64,000 nt of DNA from Thermoproteota archaeon (GTDB lineage Archaea > Thermoproteota > Thermoprotei_A > EX4484-217-1): the NCBI GenBank assembly GCA_029258915.1, contig JAPDJU010000001.1:62001-126000 (forward strand), in the 5' to 3' direction. Under the pieces are notes generated by a model that searched no databases, had not been told where the DNA came from, and saw nothing but the letters and a program-made list of their open reading frames with translations. Below, piece by piece: positions 21,730 to 32,386 of this stretch (within the stretch, counting starts at the first letter, position 1; the number at the start of each line of letters is the position of its first letter). Made by a program: the position numbers and the translations under genes.

Positions 21730-21975
21730 CTACTTCTTAAATCTTCTTTTCAAATAAATGTAAAGTATAAGTAAAACAGCATATGTTAAAGCAAAAGCCC
21801 AGGTTTTTGTTTCTACTTCCAAATGGAAAGTATTAATATCATATGTGATATCTATTAAAAAGAAAGTCTCACCTAAATATCGAGTAATAATCACTAATAT
21901 CAAAATTGTTAGCAAAGCAATAGTGACCAGTATTTTAAGCGCATAGGTTACCTTCAAACTATAACACCAAATCAC
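21730..21975 (-). CDS. Small membrane protein
   Basis: 81 aa with two predicted TM segments. Confidence 0.45.
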   Translation of the reverse strand: MIWCYSLKVTYALKILVTIALLTILILVIITRYLGETFFLIDITYDINTFHLEVETKTWAFALTYAVLLILYIYLKRRFKK

Positions 21976-22034
21976 TTTTAAATACTGTAAGGATATATAA
22001 CTTGTCCGACGTATTACTCATAAGGGTATAGACG

Positions 22035-22703
22035 ATGTCTATGTACGATGTAAGTCGAAGACCAGGTATTCTAAACTGGTTTTTAGCTACTGAGTTTAGA
22101 CAACTACTACTTTCAGCATTGGTTATAGCATTTGCTTTTTCAATAAGATATTTGATTTTCGGCAGATATAGGTTAGAATATGTTTCGGCCACAATATTGG
22201 CTGTAATATTAGCTTTTATTCCTCATGAGCTCTCCCATAGACATATTGCTAGGAAACTAGGTTACTATGCTAGATATAGGGTTTGGCTTTTAGGCTTAGC
22301 ATTAGCAATAGTATTTCCTCTCTTAACACTTGGTAGCCTCATATTTGCAGCTCCAGGAGCTGTTGTAATTTATCCTAAGTATCCTTTCGGCTATGTTAGT
22401 AGGAGAGACTATGGCTTAATTGCATTAGCAGGGCCCTTAGCTAACATTATTGTAGGTTATACTTCTTTAGTCCTTTTAACAATGATGAAAACTATTATCC
22501 ACATGTATTCATTCTTACTTATACTCGTATTGTTTGTCATTATGGAAATTAATTTATGGTTAGCAATGTTTAACCTAATACCCTTCCCACCACTTGACGG
22601 TTCAAAGGTATTTGCATGGAATAAAGTATTATGGCTAATAGCATTTGCTCTTTCAGCAGTACCATTATTCCTAATGTTATACGGACTACGTTTCTTCATC
22701 TAA
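22035..22703 (+). CDS. M50-family site-2 protease-like membrane metalloprotease
   Basis: AFIPHELSHRHIARKLG (HExxH-like HELSH) and NLIPFPPLDGSK. Confidence 0.88.
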   Translation: MSMYDVSRRPGILNWFLATEFRQLLLSALVIAFAFSIRYLIFGRYRLEYVSATILAVILAFIPHELSHRHIARKLGYYARYRVWLLGLALAIVFPLLTLGSLIFAAPGAVVIYPKYPFGYVSRRDYGLIALAGPLANIIVGYTSLVLLTMMKTIIHMYSFLLILVLFVIMEINLWLAMFNLIPFPPLDGSKVFAWNKVLWLIAFALSAVPLFLMLYGLRFFI

Positions 22704-22779
22704 AACATTAAACACTTAATTTACGGGTAAAAATAAAAACCACTTAAGATAATTAAATGTCAAGGCTAAGGGTGGTTTT

Positions 22780-23445
22780 ATGGAGTGGAAAGTAGAGTAT
22801 AGTCCTTCATATTCAATACTTAAAGTTTTCTTAAACCCTAGAGAATCTGTGACAGCTGAAGCAGGAGCTTATGTTTTACATAAAGGAGATATTGATATTA
22901 AAACACATACTGGAGGAGGACTCTTTAAAGCCTTAGCAAGAGCTGTTTTAGCAGGTGAAACATTATTTGTAAACACGTTTATTGCTAGAAGTAATGCTGA
23001 ACTATGGTTTGCACCTGGAGTTCCAGGAGACATATTATATGTTCCTCTTAAAGGAGAAAGCCTTATAATACAAGATACATCATACTTAGCACACCATGGT
23101 GATGTAGATCTCGGTGTTGCGTGGAGAGGTTTTAGAGGATTATTAGCTGAAGGCTCCTTAGTCTGGTTTAAAGCAAGCGGCTATGGAGGCGTTTGGGTAA
23201 ACAGCTATGGTGCAATGGAGAAAATAGATCTTAGGCCAGGGGAGAGAATGACTATCGACAACTTCCACTTTGTAGCAATGGATAGTAGTGTTTCATGGAA
23301 AGTTAGGAAGTTTGGCGGAATAAAAAGCTTCATATTTGGCGGTGAAGGAGTAGTTATTGAAGTTAAAGGTCCAGGAAGAGTTTTTGTACAGACGAGAACA
23401 ATACCGCCGTTGGCTGGGATACTACGTAAGTTCATAAGGAAATAA
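22780..23445 (+). CDS. TIGR00266/AIM24 family protein
   Basis: YSILKVFLNPRESVTAEAGAYVLHKGDIDIKTHTGGGLFKALARAVLAGE. Confidence 0.88.
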   Translation: MEWKVEYSPSYSILKVFLNPRESVTAEAGAYVLHKGDIDIKTHTGGGLFKALARAVLAGETLFVNTFIARSNAELWFAPGVPGDILYVPLKGESLIIQDTSYLAHHGDVDLGVAWRGFRGLLAEGSLVWFKASGYGGVWVNSYGAMEKIDLRPGERMTIDNFHFVAMDSSVSWKVRKFGGIKSFIFGGEGVVIEVKGPGRVFVQTRTIPPLAGILRKFIRK

Positions 23446-23511
23446 GTTCTTCACTTACAGTTAACAATTTTTTATCTTGGTAAAACATGACACTTTCCTA
23501 GGTAGATTGTC

Positions 23512-24231
23512 ATGCCTATAATTAGTGAGATGCCTCTTACACCAATAGACATAATTATTGACTCTAGGGAAGCATCTAAAAACAAAGATATAATTAGAAT
23601 TTTAAAGATTAAAGGTGTTAAATTAGCTATTTCAGCCTTAACCGTAGGAGATTATTTTCTATTGGCCTCTGAAGGTAAAAAACCTATACTTGTTGAAAGA
23701 AAAACAGTAATGGATTTTCTAAATAGTATAAGAGATAAGAGAGTTTGGGATCAAGCTAAAATTCTTAAAGAAGCTGAAGAAATTGAAGAAATAATTCCAG
23801 TAATTATTCTTGAAGGCTCTTTAAGTGCTGTAGAAAGGTTTACCAGATGGAGAATATCAGCAGTACTAAGAGTAATCGATGAATTAGTTCTTAACTGGAA
23901 CTTAAAGATAATTCCAACACCAAATAAAAAATCTACAGCAGAATGGCTTGTAGCAAAAGCCAAAGCGCTGGGAGCACCCGAGAAAAAGAAGCCGCCAAGG
24001 CTTAGAGTTAAGAAGAAACCTATGAGTATAAATGAGCAAATACTTTATGTTGCAGAAGGCTTAGTAGGCCCAGTTTTGGCTAGAAGGCTTTTAACATATT
24101 TTAAAACTCTAAGAAATATAGCTAATGCAAGCACAGTTGAGCTTATGAGAGTTGAAGGCGTAGGTGAAAAACGTGCAAGAGAAATATATTCAATATTTAA
24201 TACACCATGGAAGTCTGCGGAAAGAGAATAA
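23512..24231 (+). CDS. ERCC4/XPF-Mus81 family nuclease with C-terminal HhH
   Basis: IIIDSREASKNK..GDYFLLASEGKKPILVERKTVMDFLNSIRDKRVWDQ; VEGVGEKRAREIY. Confidence 0.9.
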   Translation: MPIISEMPLTPIDIIIDSREASKNKDIIRILKIKGVKLAISALTVGDYFLLASEGKKPILVERKTVMDFLNSIRDKRVWDQAKILKEAEEIEEIIPVIILEGSLSAVERFTRWRISAVLRVIDELVLNWNLKIIPTPNKKSTAEWLVAKAKALGAPEKKKPPRLRVKKKPMSINEQILYVAEGLVGPVLARRLLTYFKTLRNIANASTVELMRVEGVGEKRAREIYSIFNTPWKSAERE

Positions 24232-24631
24232 AGAAGTTAATGTTAAGATAAACTGTAAGCTTAACGGAAAATACTGCGGTAAATGCTGCTACAATACGGA
24301 AATGCCGCTTACTAGGGAAGATATTAAGAGGATAGTAAAACTAGGTTTCCCTGAAAAATACTTTGTAAACTTCAATAATCAAGTCCCTAAGCTAAAAAAC
24401 ATTGAAGGACACTGTGTTTTCCTCGATGTACAAACAGGTAAATGTAAAATATATGAAAACAGACCTTTAGGTTGCAGACTTTATCCTCTGGTTTATGATG
24501 CTAAAGAGAATATAGTTACTGTTGATAAATTATGTCCTAAATTTAATGAGGTATCCGAAGAAACCATAAGGAAGTACGAAGGACATGTTAGAGACCTTGC
24601 AAGCAAGGTTCTTAAAGGAAAGCTTAACTAA
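24164..24631 (+). CDS. YkgJ-like Zn/Fe-chelating CxxCxxCC protein (start uncertain, overlaps upstream gene)
   Basis: NGKYCGKCCYNTEMPLT...CVFLDVQTGKCKIYENRPLGCRLYPL. Confidence 0.85.
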   Translation: MKNVQEKYIQYLIHHGSLRKENKEVNVKINCKLNGKYCGKCCYNTEMPLTREDIKRIVKLGFPEKYFVNFNNQVPKLKNIEGHCVFLDVQTGKCKIYENRPLGCRLYPLVYDAKENIVTVDKLCPKFNEVSEETIRKYEGHVRDLASKVLKGKLN

Positions 24632-25499
24632 GCTTATTTGACCTGTAAAGTTCTTTTCTCTTAACCTCGAGAACATTAATAGGTTTACCCATAAACTCTG
24701 CTGCTGTTAATACTTTAACCTTAAACATTTTAGCATAATCTAGTACTTCAGCAATTCTGTCTTTATAATCAGGGTCTCTAACTAAGTGATGGTCAAGGAT
24801 CATTGTTTTTACTCCGGAGAAAACAATTTTCTTTAAATTCTCTACGGCATTACCTAAATCTTCCTGAGAAAAACGGTAACCTAACATGTATGTTAGGGGG
24901 CCGTCTATGATAGCAATTTCAGGTTTTTCGCTAAGTATGAATCTGAGCTGATTCTCTAGCACCGGTCCTTCGACATCAGAGGTGTATACTAAAGAATGTT
25001 CTCTATCGCTAATAGAGACTTCAACAACATAGCCTAACCTATCATTAACACCGTGAGGCACCGGTTCCGAAAACTTAATAGTAGTTCCACCTTTAACTAT
25101 GAAATTATTATCAGCTACCTTTATTTCTTTAGCATACTGCTTAATCATCTTCAGAAATCTTGAAGCCCTAATTCTTTGAGAAATATTAATCTTCTCTTTA
25201 GGATGTTTAACGTAAACCTCTTTCCCTCTGTAAAGCTCGACGGGAATTAGTCTGTTAGGATCATGATGATCGTAGTGATAATGGGTTATAATTACTATTT
25301 CTGCTTCCTTTAAATACTCACTTATTTCTTCAACTAATTCGTAAAGTTTCTCTACTTCAACTCTGTGAGGAGGTAGGCCAAAACGCCTAGGGGCTAATGC
25401 TGCAGCAGGGTCTATATGTATTAGTGAGTCTTTAGTTTGAATGAATGTTGACTGAGAACGTACACCTAAACTATCGAAGGCTATGAGCTTAATCTCCAT
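24624..25499 (-). CDS. Metallo-beta-lactamase-fold hydrolase (UPF0282-like)
   Basis: VIITHYHYDHHDPNR. Confidence 0.88.
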   Translation of the reverse strand: MEIKLIAFDSLGVRSQSTFIQTKDSLIHIDPAAALAPRRFGLPPHRVEVEKLYELVEEISEYLKEAEIVIITHYHYDHHDPNRLIPVELYRGKEVYVKHPKEKINISQRIRASRFLKMIKQYAKEIKVADNNFIVKGGTTIKFSEPVPHGVNDRLGYVVEVSISDREHSLVYTSDVEGPVLENQLRFILSEKPEIAIIDGPLTYMLGYRFSQEDLGNAVENLKKIVFSGVKTMILDHHLVRDPDYKDRIAEVLDYAKMFKVKVLTAAEFMGKPINVLEVKRKELYRSNKLS

Positions 25500-25630
25500 G
25501 GCAGCTCTTATCCTTATACTAAATTGCTAAAGTATTTAAGTACATGCTAAGTATTTATCTTTACTCAGAAAAACTTAAGTTAAAAAGTGTTGTAAAACTG
25601 TTTTAGATTATTCAAAGAGGTGCTAGAAAA

Positions 25631-27151
25631 GTGGCATACAAGAAGTTTTACATAACAACGCCAATATACTATCCGAACAATCCACCGCACATAGGTACAG
25701 CATACACTACAGTAGTTGCAGATGTTATTGCAAGGTATAAGCAAAGCTTAAGATATGATGTCTTCTTCTTAACGGGAACCGACGAACATGGTATGAAAAT
25801 TTTTAGAGAAGCTAAGAAGAGAGGGTTTAATGTTAAAGAATTTGTTGATAAACAAGCGGAAATATTTAAGAAAACGTGGAGTAAGCTACTCATATCTTAT
25901 AGTAGGTTTATAAGAACAACGGAGAAAGACCATGAAGAAACGGTTAAAGAGATTCTAAAGAAAATGTATGAAAGTGGAGACATTTACAAGGGATACTATG
26001 AGGGATTCTACTGTGTTGACTGTGAAAGATATTATACTCCTAAAGACTTAAAAAATGAACTCTGCCCCATACATTTAAGACCCGTTGAAAAACTAAGAAT
26101 GGAATCTTACTTCTTCAAACTAAGTGCTTATAAAAATAAGCTTCTTAAATTCTATGAGGAAAATCCCGAATTCTTACCTGAAAGATATAAAAACGAAATT
26201 ATAAGTAAAGTTAAAGAAGAACTAAGAGACATAAGCATTTCTAGACCTAAAAAATATTTAGAATGGGGCATTCCATTACCTTTTGATGAAAACCATGTAG
26301 CTTACGTATGGATTGACGCTCTTCTAAACTATGTCTCAGGAATAGGATACCGTAGAAATGAAAAAGAGTTCTCCAAATACTGGCCGCCTGATATGCAGCT
26401 TATAGGTAAGGATATTTTATGGTTCCACACGGTTATTTGGCCAGCAATGCTTATGTCAGCTGGTTTAAAACTGCCCAAACGAATACTTGCCCACGGCTTC
26501 ATAACTATAGGTGGACGTAAAGTTTCAAAATCCGCTGGGGCTAGAAGCCTAGATTACTATATTGATAAGTTCGGCGTAGATATCCTGCGCTACTATTTAG
26601 TACGTAAGTTCTCCCCATTTAAAGATGTAGAATTTAATGAAGAAGAACTAAGAAGTATGACTAATGCGGAGCTAGCTAACACTCTAGGAAACTTTGTAAC
26701 TCGAGCTTTTGCCTTATATAGTAGGTACAACGAAATACTGGTTTTCACCGAGAAGCATCACTTAGAAGTTGAAGAAAAACTGAAAAATGCTGTAGAGAAG
26801 GTTATAAATAATGCTGATAGGTTTATTGAAGAACTAAAAGTCAAGGAACTTATTGAAGAAATAATGAGAGTAGTATTTATGTTGAACAATTACTTTAATG
26901 AGAAAGAACCATGGAAATTAGCTAAAAATAAGCAATATGAAGAATTTATAAAAGTAATGTTCAATTCGTTTGAAACTTTAGTTCACATTGCCGCACTATT
27001 GTACCCTGTAATACCTCAATCGATGAATAGCCTGTTTAACTACTTAGGCTTTGAGAAGCCACTAAAAATAGTTGAATTAAAAGAGTACGGTAAGAACATA
27101 GATTTTAGAAGAATAGAGAAAATTAAACCCATACTTTTCGCTAAACTCTAA
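25631..27151 (+). CDS. metG: Methionyl-tRNA synthetase
   Basis: FYITTPIYYPNNPPHIGTAYTTVVAD (HIGH-like), VSKSAGARS (KMSKS-like). Confidence 0.95.
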   Translation: MAYKKFYITTPIYYPNNPPHIGTAYTTVVADVIARYKQSLRYDVFFLTGTDEHGMKIFREAKKRGFNVKEFVDKQAEIFKKTWSKLLISYSRFIRTTEKDHEETVKEILKKMYESGDIYKGYYEGFYCVDCERYYTPKDLKNELCPIHLRPVEKLRMESYFFKLSAYKNKLLKFYEENPEFLPERYKNEIISKVKEELRDISISRPKKYLEWGIPLPFDENHVAYVWIDALLNYVSGIGYRRNEKEFSKYWPPDMQLIGKDILWFHTVIWPAMLMSAGLKLPKRILAHGFITIGGRKVSKSAGARSLDYYIDKFGVDILRYYLVRKFSPFKDVEFNEEELRSMTNAELANTLGNFVTRAFALYSRYNEILVFTEKHHLEVEEKLKNAVEKVINNADRFIEELKVKELIEEIMRVVFMLNNYFNEKEPWKLAKNKQYEEFIKVMFNSFETLVHIAALLYPVIPQSMNSLFNYLGFEKPLKIVELKEYGKNIDFRRIEKIKPILFAKL

Positions 27152-27523
27152 ACCCTATACCTTCTCCAAAATAAGCGAAAGAAGACATAAAAAATTCTAA
27201 CGGTAAAAGTCCACTTCCTATTTTAATGATGCCTAAGAACCGTAAACTCCATGGGTTCCCCTCTTCTCTCTACTACATTAACAACTATGGTTTCCGAAGA
27301 AACCACTACTTTAGAGTTTTAAATTAAATCTTTCCTATATGTGTAGGAACATGGACCCCTAGCTGTGGCAAGTGTAGCTACATAGTTTAACCTTGCACTT
27401 TTAACAGTAACTTAAGTTCAGTAGTCCAAAATACATAAATTGTTCCGGACCCATTATATAATAGTATCACACTGTACTATGCAGGAAGTATTTTATTTAT
27501 TGCCAATTATGCTGGTGTAAACT

Positions 27524-27907
27524 TTGGAATGCCTAACGATTAAAAAAGAACTTATTAGGTTATTACGTAATAATAAGAAAATAAAATTTGTTGTCGACGA
27601 TTCTATTAGAGGAGTAAGCGGTGTAAAACATAAAGTCGATATACATATCGTTGATCCATGCGATCTAGCTTTAGTAATAACTCACTATGACTTAAAAATA
27701 GAAGTAATAAAAGCCGTTGTGATAAGTATAGATATACATATGCCAATAATCTTACTTGTAAATGAAAACAACTTTTTAAGATATAAAGAAGAATTATCTG
27801 AAATTCTAGAAACAATATCTCTGAAAATAATTACGTATAGTGATAAAGAACAAGACCTTATGAAAGTATATTATAAGGTAGTAGAGGAATGCGAAAAGGC
27901 TAAATAA
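27524..27907 (+). CDS. Hypothetical protein
   Basis: 127-aa ORF. Confidence 0.4.
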   Translation: MECLTIKKELIRLLRNNKKIKFVVDDSIRGVSGVKHKVDIHIVDPCDLALVITHYDLKIEVIKAVVISIDIHMPIILLVNENNFLRYKEELSEILETISLKIITYSDKEQDLMKVYYKVVEECEKAK

Positions 27908-28117
27908 TTAATGTTTCTCTTTTAAAAATAAACTCCCGTAAACCCTTAATTACACTCTCAGCATAGTTCATAGCTATTGAGGAACTTACATATTTATTCA
28001 AAGCTAAAACAAGAGCATTACTTCTAACAAGAGATACCATGATATACCATAGGTTATTCCTTTTATGTATTCAAAAGTTTCAAGAGCACAGATTACATTA
28101 AGGGGTAGGTCACCCAT
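27900..28117 (-). pseudogene. Possible small gene broken by one frameshift
   Basis: MGDLPLNVICALETFEYIKGITYG... then in another frame MVSLVRSNALVLALNKYVSSSIAMNYAESVIKGLREFIFKRETLII*; not in ORF track. Confidence 0.3.
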
Positions 28118-28284
28118 GGTATTTTATTATTCTTTATTCCCTATTACTAATATACGTGTCTAACGAGCTACCATGAACTATCAGAAAACATCTCAACCCA
28201 GGTAACTGTTCCGTGACTGTTCCAAAATTCTCCCGACATGGATTTGGGACTACATTAAAAAATTAACAAAAACTAAGATTTCAC

Positions 28285-29565
28285 ATGGTGGTAGACATGA
28301 AAAAACTGTATGCACTAATGTTAATACCTATAATATTATTAGGCCTATTCGCCTCAGTAATTCCAGCAGCAGCCCAGGGAGAATCTGAGGATGAAAAGGC
28401 AAAAGCTCTTGCTGAAAAAATGATTATGATTGCTAATAGAACCATAAACTACGCCGAAACGGTGGTTAGTAGGCTTGAAGACATAGGTGTTGAGGTTCCT
28501 TCAGAAGCATTGGAAGCCCTAGACAACGCTACAACATATTTAGAGATAGCTAAAGAAGCCTTAAACACAGGCAATTACACTGATGCTGTAAAGTTGGCCT
28601 TAAAAGCTATGAGAAGTTCAAAATATACTGTTAGAGTATGTTTTAAAGCAGGTCTTGAAGTACTACATGTAAACAGGTCAGCAATAATGAGAGCTATTGT
28701 CGGTAATGAAACGGTAAGAAAAGCTTACGGACTATTAATGCAGATAAAGTGGCTTAGAATAATAATCGAAAGATTTTTGCAAATGAACCTCACGGTTTTA
28801 GGCGAAAATGCAGCCGCTATCCAGGAAAAACTTGTTGAACTAAATGAGACATTAGATGAGGCGGAGGAAAAACTTAGAGAAGGATTAGTTAATGAAACAG
28901 CAATTATTCTAAGCGATGTAAGAAAAGAAGTATTTAGACTTATAGCAGAATATCATAAAGTAATAGCTAAAATACATATGGAAAAGAGATTAAGAATATG
29001 CATACATAGCTTAGAAAGGTTCTTAAAGACCATGCGAAAAAGACTAGAGAAGCTAAGAGTAGGCCTTAAAGAATTAGAAAATGAAGGAGTGAACGTAACA
29101 GTATACGTAAAGAAAATCAGAGAGCTAAATGAAACAATAACTGAAGTTTTAGTTAAAGTAGAAGCAGGTAACGTAACTAAAGAAACAGTGATACATATAT
29201 TCATAGAAATATCAAGGCTATATCCGAAAATAAGAAGGATTAAGATTGAGAAAGAAATAATACCTAAACTTGAAGAGAAAATAAGCAAAGTAAGTGAGAT
29301 CATTAACGAAGTATTAAAGATACGTGAAGAAAAACTGCGAAGTCTTATTGAGAAAATAGAGGAGAAATTGGAAGAGGAAAAAATGCCTGGAAGAAAAATG
29401 ATGCTTAAACATTTTAAGGAAATGCTAATAAAGCTCCTTGAAAAACTTAAAGAACATAGGCAACATATGTTAGAAAAATTTGAAGAATTAGAAGGGATGC
29501 TGCAAAGCTTAATTAGTGAAGTAGATGTAACACTTGGAGAAATTGAAGGAGAAATTGGTGCATAA
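28285..29565 (+). CDS. Secreted alpha-helical/coiled-coil protein
   Basis: Signal peptide (LYALMLIPIILLGLFASVIPAAAQG), long heptad-rich helices, many N-x-T/S sequons. Confidence 0.75.
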   Translation: MVVDMKKLYALMLIPIILLGLFASVIPAAAQGESEDEKAKALAEKMIMIANRTINYAETVVSRLEDIGVEVPSEALEALDNATTYLEIAKEALNTGNYTDAVKLALKAMRSSKYTVRVCFKAGLEVLHVNRSAIMRAIVGNETVRKAYGLLMQIKWLRIIIERFLQMNLTVLGENAAAIQEKLVELNETLDEAEEKLREGLVNETAIILSDVRKEVFRLIAEYHKVIAKIHMEKRLRICIHSLERFLKTMRKRLEKLRVGLKELENEGVNVTVYVKKIRELNETITEVLVKVEAGNVTKETVIHIFIEISRLYPKIRRIKIEKEIIPKLEEKISKVSEIINEVLKIREEKLRSLIEKIEEKLEEEKMPGRKMMLKHFKEMLIKLLEKLKEHRQHMLEKFEELEGMLQSLISEVDVTLGEIEGEIGA

Positions 29566-29826
29566 TTCTTTATAATAAATTAAAACATCAAAGTTTTTTT
29601 ATTTAATAGTTTTAACACTATACCAGGCTTATCTGAGACCTGCCATCAACGTTATGTTTAATTCTTTCCTTACTTCCTCTGCCGTATTCTTCAGGTTCAT
29701 ATCACTTAGCTTCTCCATAGCTAGTAGCAACAATGTTTTTCAGTGATTATACATCATAGTCTATTTCTGAAATAAAGTTTTTAAACCCTAACTTATGTAA
29801 ATTAAAGGTTTACGAGGAAGAGGAAA

Positions 29827-30522
29827 GTGAGCTATCGGAAACTAGCCCTACTAGATATGGATGGTACAGTACTTAAGGGTAGGAGTTTAGAAGTTATAGC
29901 TAGGTTAGGGTTTAAAAGGCAAATAGAGAAGCTTAAGAGAAAACGTTTAGAAGGCTTACTGAAAGGTTATGAGGAAAGCTTAAAAGTAGCTAAGCTGCTT
30001 AAAGGTGTTCCTCTATACAAGCTTATTGGCGAATTTGATAAGATGGGGTTTGTTAATGGTGCTAAAGAGTTTATTAGCTGGCTTAAGGGGTTGGGTTTTG
30101 TAACTGTTCTCGTAACTGTTTCATACGATGTTTTAGCCGAAAGAGTAGTCAAGGCTCTAGGTATCGATGATTTTTATGCTAATAAACTTGAAGTTAACGA
30201 TGGAATAATTACTGGTAATATAATTATGCCTCTTGGATGGCAATATGTAAAAAACTGCATGTTTAAGTCTGTATGCAAGCTAAATGTATTGTTCGAAGCT
30301 ATGAGAAAGTATAATGTACCTATAGGTAGAACCATAGCTATAGGTGATACAGTTTTAGATAAATGTATGTTAAAGTATTCAGGTTTAGGCATTGCCTTTA
30401 ACCCTAAAGACCAAGAAATAATAGATGTAGCTGATGTAGTTGTTTATGGGGACTTTTTTAGGTTAAAACATACGCTTGAAAATCTAAACTCATTTAAAAA
30501 TATTATCACATGTAATATGTAA
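29827..30522 (+). CDS. HAD-superfamily phosphatase (SerB-like)
   Basis: LLDMDGTVLKG; AIGDTVLDKCML. Confidence 0.85.
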   Translation: MSYRKLALLDMDGTVLKGRSLEVIARLGFKRQIEKLKRKRLEGLLKGYEESLKVAKLLKGVPLYKLIGEFDKMGFVNGAKEFISWLKGLGFVTVLVTVSYDVLAERVVKALGIDDFYANKLEVNDGIITGNIIMPLGWQYVKNCMFKSVCKLNVLFEAMRKYNVPIGRTIAIGDTVLDKCMLKYSGLGIAFNPKDQEIIDVADVVVYGDFFRLKHTLENLNSFKNIITCNM

Positions 30523-30536
30523 GGAGGTTTTATTGT

Positions 30537-31190
30537 ATGAGCGTCTTTGACCTACATATACACACCACATTCTCTGACGGAGTAATGGATGTAGAAACTG
30601 TTCTTAAAATAGCTGAAAAACTTAAGTTCACAGGTGTTTCAATAACAGATCATGACACATTAAAGGGTTCTTTAAAAGCCTTAGCCATACAGAAAAACTA
30701 TAATGTCCTAGTTATACCGGGTATCGAAGTTTCTACAAAGTATGGACATATTTTAGTCTATGGTCTGACAGAGCTAAAATATTCATCAATAGATGAGCTT
30801 TATGATGTTGTACATGAAAATGGAGGATTAATAGCGATAGCACACCCATATGGTAGGCTTCTCTTCTTTAAATATCCTATAGTTGACATGGATGATTTAC
30901 TTGAAAAAGCGGATGCCATAGAGTGTACTAACGGAAGAGTATACAGTAAATGTAATGTTAAAGCCTATGTTTTATCTGAAAAGTTTAATAAGCCATGTAT
31001 TGGAGGTAGTGATGCTCATATACCTGAGGAAATAGGTTCCACATTAACGTTAGTCTACGAGAACATAGAGTCTATTGACGACTTCATTTCAGCAGTGAAA
31101 AAAGGTAAGACAAAAACTTTGGGAAGTAAAAGTTTACTTTCAATAATGCGTTCCATAATTGCTAAGAGAATTAAGTATCTAAGGTTTTAA
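30537..31190 (+). CDS. PHP-domain phosphoesterase
   Basis: DLHIHTTFSDG; SITDHDT; GGSDAH. Confidence 0.88.
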   Translation: MSVFDLHIHTTFSDGVMDVETVLKIAEKLKFTGVSITDHDTLKGSLKALAIQKNYNVLVIPGIEVSTKYGHILVYGLTELKYSSIDELYDVVHENGGLIAIAHPYGRLLFFKYPIVDMDDLLEKADAIECTNGRVYSKCNVKAYVLSEKFNKPCIGGSDAHIPEEIGSTLTLVYENIESIDDFISAVKKGKTKTLGSKSLLSIMRSIIAKRIKYLRF

Positions 31191-31387
31191 ACACATGCTT
31201 ACGGGTAAATACAGTGTTATTAATGATAACATTGCTTTCTGAAAGATTATTGTTAATACAAAGCTACTTGGTCAAGCGTATATACGACCATATATACAAG
31301 CGTACCGACAAATCTTATGCCTTAAGTCTTTTAAAAGTAATGAAATTAACGATTTAAACGAAAACGCGGAAAATAAGGTGGTAATTA

Positions 31388-31636
31388 ATGGGTTTAGCGT
31401 TCCTAGCACTTGCAGGAGCAATATTAGGCTTCACATTAGGTTTTAGCTTAACTAAAAAATATAATAAACTTCAAAACGCTATTATGCTTGCTCCTTTAGG
31501 TGCTATTTTGCTTCCTCTCTCGATATTTACTTTAACCTTAGCTATCAGAGCCCTCATGTTTCTAAGCTTACTTGAAGTAACCACCATAGTTGTTGCGGTA
31601 GCAATACTTGTATTCTGGTCTGAGAAGTTCTTCTAA
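31388..31636 (+). CDS. Small membrane protein
   Basis: 82 aa with about three hydrophobic segments. Confidence 0.5.
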   Translation: MGLAFLALAGAILGFTLGFSLTKKYNKLQNAIMLAPLGAILLPLSIFTLTLAIRALMFLSLLEVTTIVVAVAILVFWSEKFF

Positions 31637-31645
31637 CGATGAAGT

Positions 31646-32374
31646 ATGTTTAAAATTAAAGCAATAGTTACAGACATAGATGGGACACTAACTATTAACC
31701 GTGAAGACTATAGACTCGAAATTAAAGCCATAAAAGCCATAAGGAAAGCAGAGAACAATGGTATTCCTATCGTTTTAGTTTCCGGCAATGCTTTACCGGT
31801 TGTGGTTTCTTTATCAACATATATTGGGACTTCAGGACCTGTTATCAGCGAAAATGGGTGCCTAATTTTCTATAAAGGTAAAATATACAATGTAGCAACC
31901 TTCTCTAGTAAGAAAGCCGTACCTATAGTAGTGGAGAAATTTAAAGACTTCATAGAGCCAGTGTGGCAAAATACTTACAGAACATTTGACTTTGCATTTA
32001 ATGTTAAGAAAGAATTCAGGGAACAATCATATGCTATATCATTAAAAATCCAGAAGTTTCTAAAGGAAAAAGGTTTCAAGGACATCGTAGTTTCTTTTAG
32101 CGGTTATGCAATACATCTTATGCCTGTAAGCGGAGGTAAAGATAAAGGATTACTAAAGGCGTTAGAACTAATGTCTGTTAGAAGAGATGAAGTAGTATGT
32201 ATCGGTGATGGCTTAAACGATATAGACCTTTTCAGAGTATGTCCATTTTCCGCTACAGTATCTAATGCTGATGAAAAGCTTAAGGAAATAGCAGCATATG
32301 TTGCATCTAAACCTAGTGGTAAGGGGTTTGCTGAAATAGTAGATTATATTTTAAGACAGCATAAAACTACATAA
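31646..32374 (+). CDS. HAD hydrolase, archaeal phosphoglycolate phosphatase-like
   Basis: AIVTDIDGTLTINR; VSGNALPV; CIGDGLNDIDLF. Confidence 0.87.
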   Translation: MFKIKAIVTDIDGTLTINREDYRLEIKAIKAIRKAENNGIPIVLVSGNALPVVVSLSTYIGTSGPVISENGCLIFYKGKIYNVATFSSKKAVPIVVEKFKDFIEPVWQNTYRTFDFAFNVKKEFREQSYAISLKIQKFLKEKGFKDIVVSFSGYAIHLMPVSGGKDKGLLKALELMSVRRDEVVCIGDGLNDIDLFRVCPFSATVSNADEKLKEIAAYVASKPSGKGFAEIVDYILRQHKTT

Positions 32375-32386
32375 ACATAGTGAGCG

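Noticed and set aside
23512-24631. Fusion or frameshift between the ERCC4-type nuclease and the YkgJ-like protein
   Set aside because: Nuclease ends normally after its HhH and the YkgJ-like protein is complete in its own frame; a simple overlap explains it.
28190-28230. Tandem aactgttccgtgactgttcc
   Set aside because: Very short two-copy repeat in non-coding AT-rich sequence; no supporting structure.
31260-31310. CAAGCGTATATACGACCATATATACAAGCGTACCG repeat-like sequence as a CRISPR or repeat array
   Set aside because: Only two short partial repeats with no regular spacer structure; no cas genes in the window.
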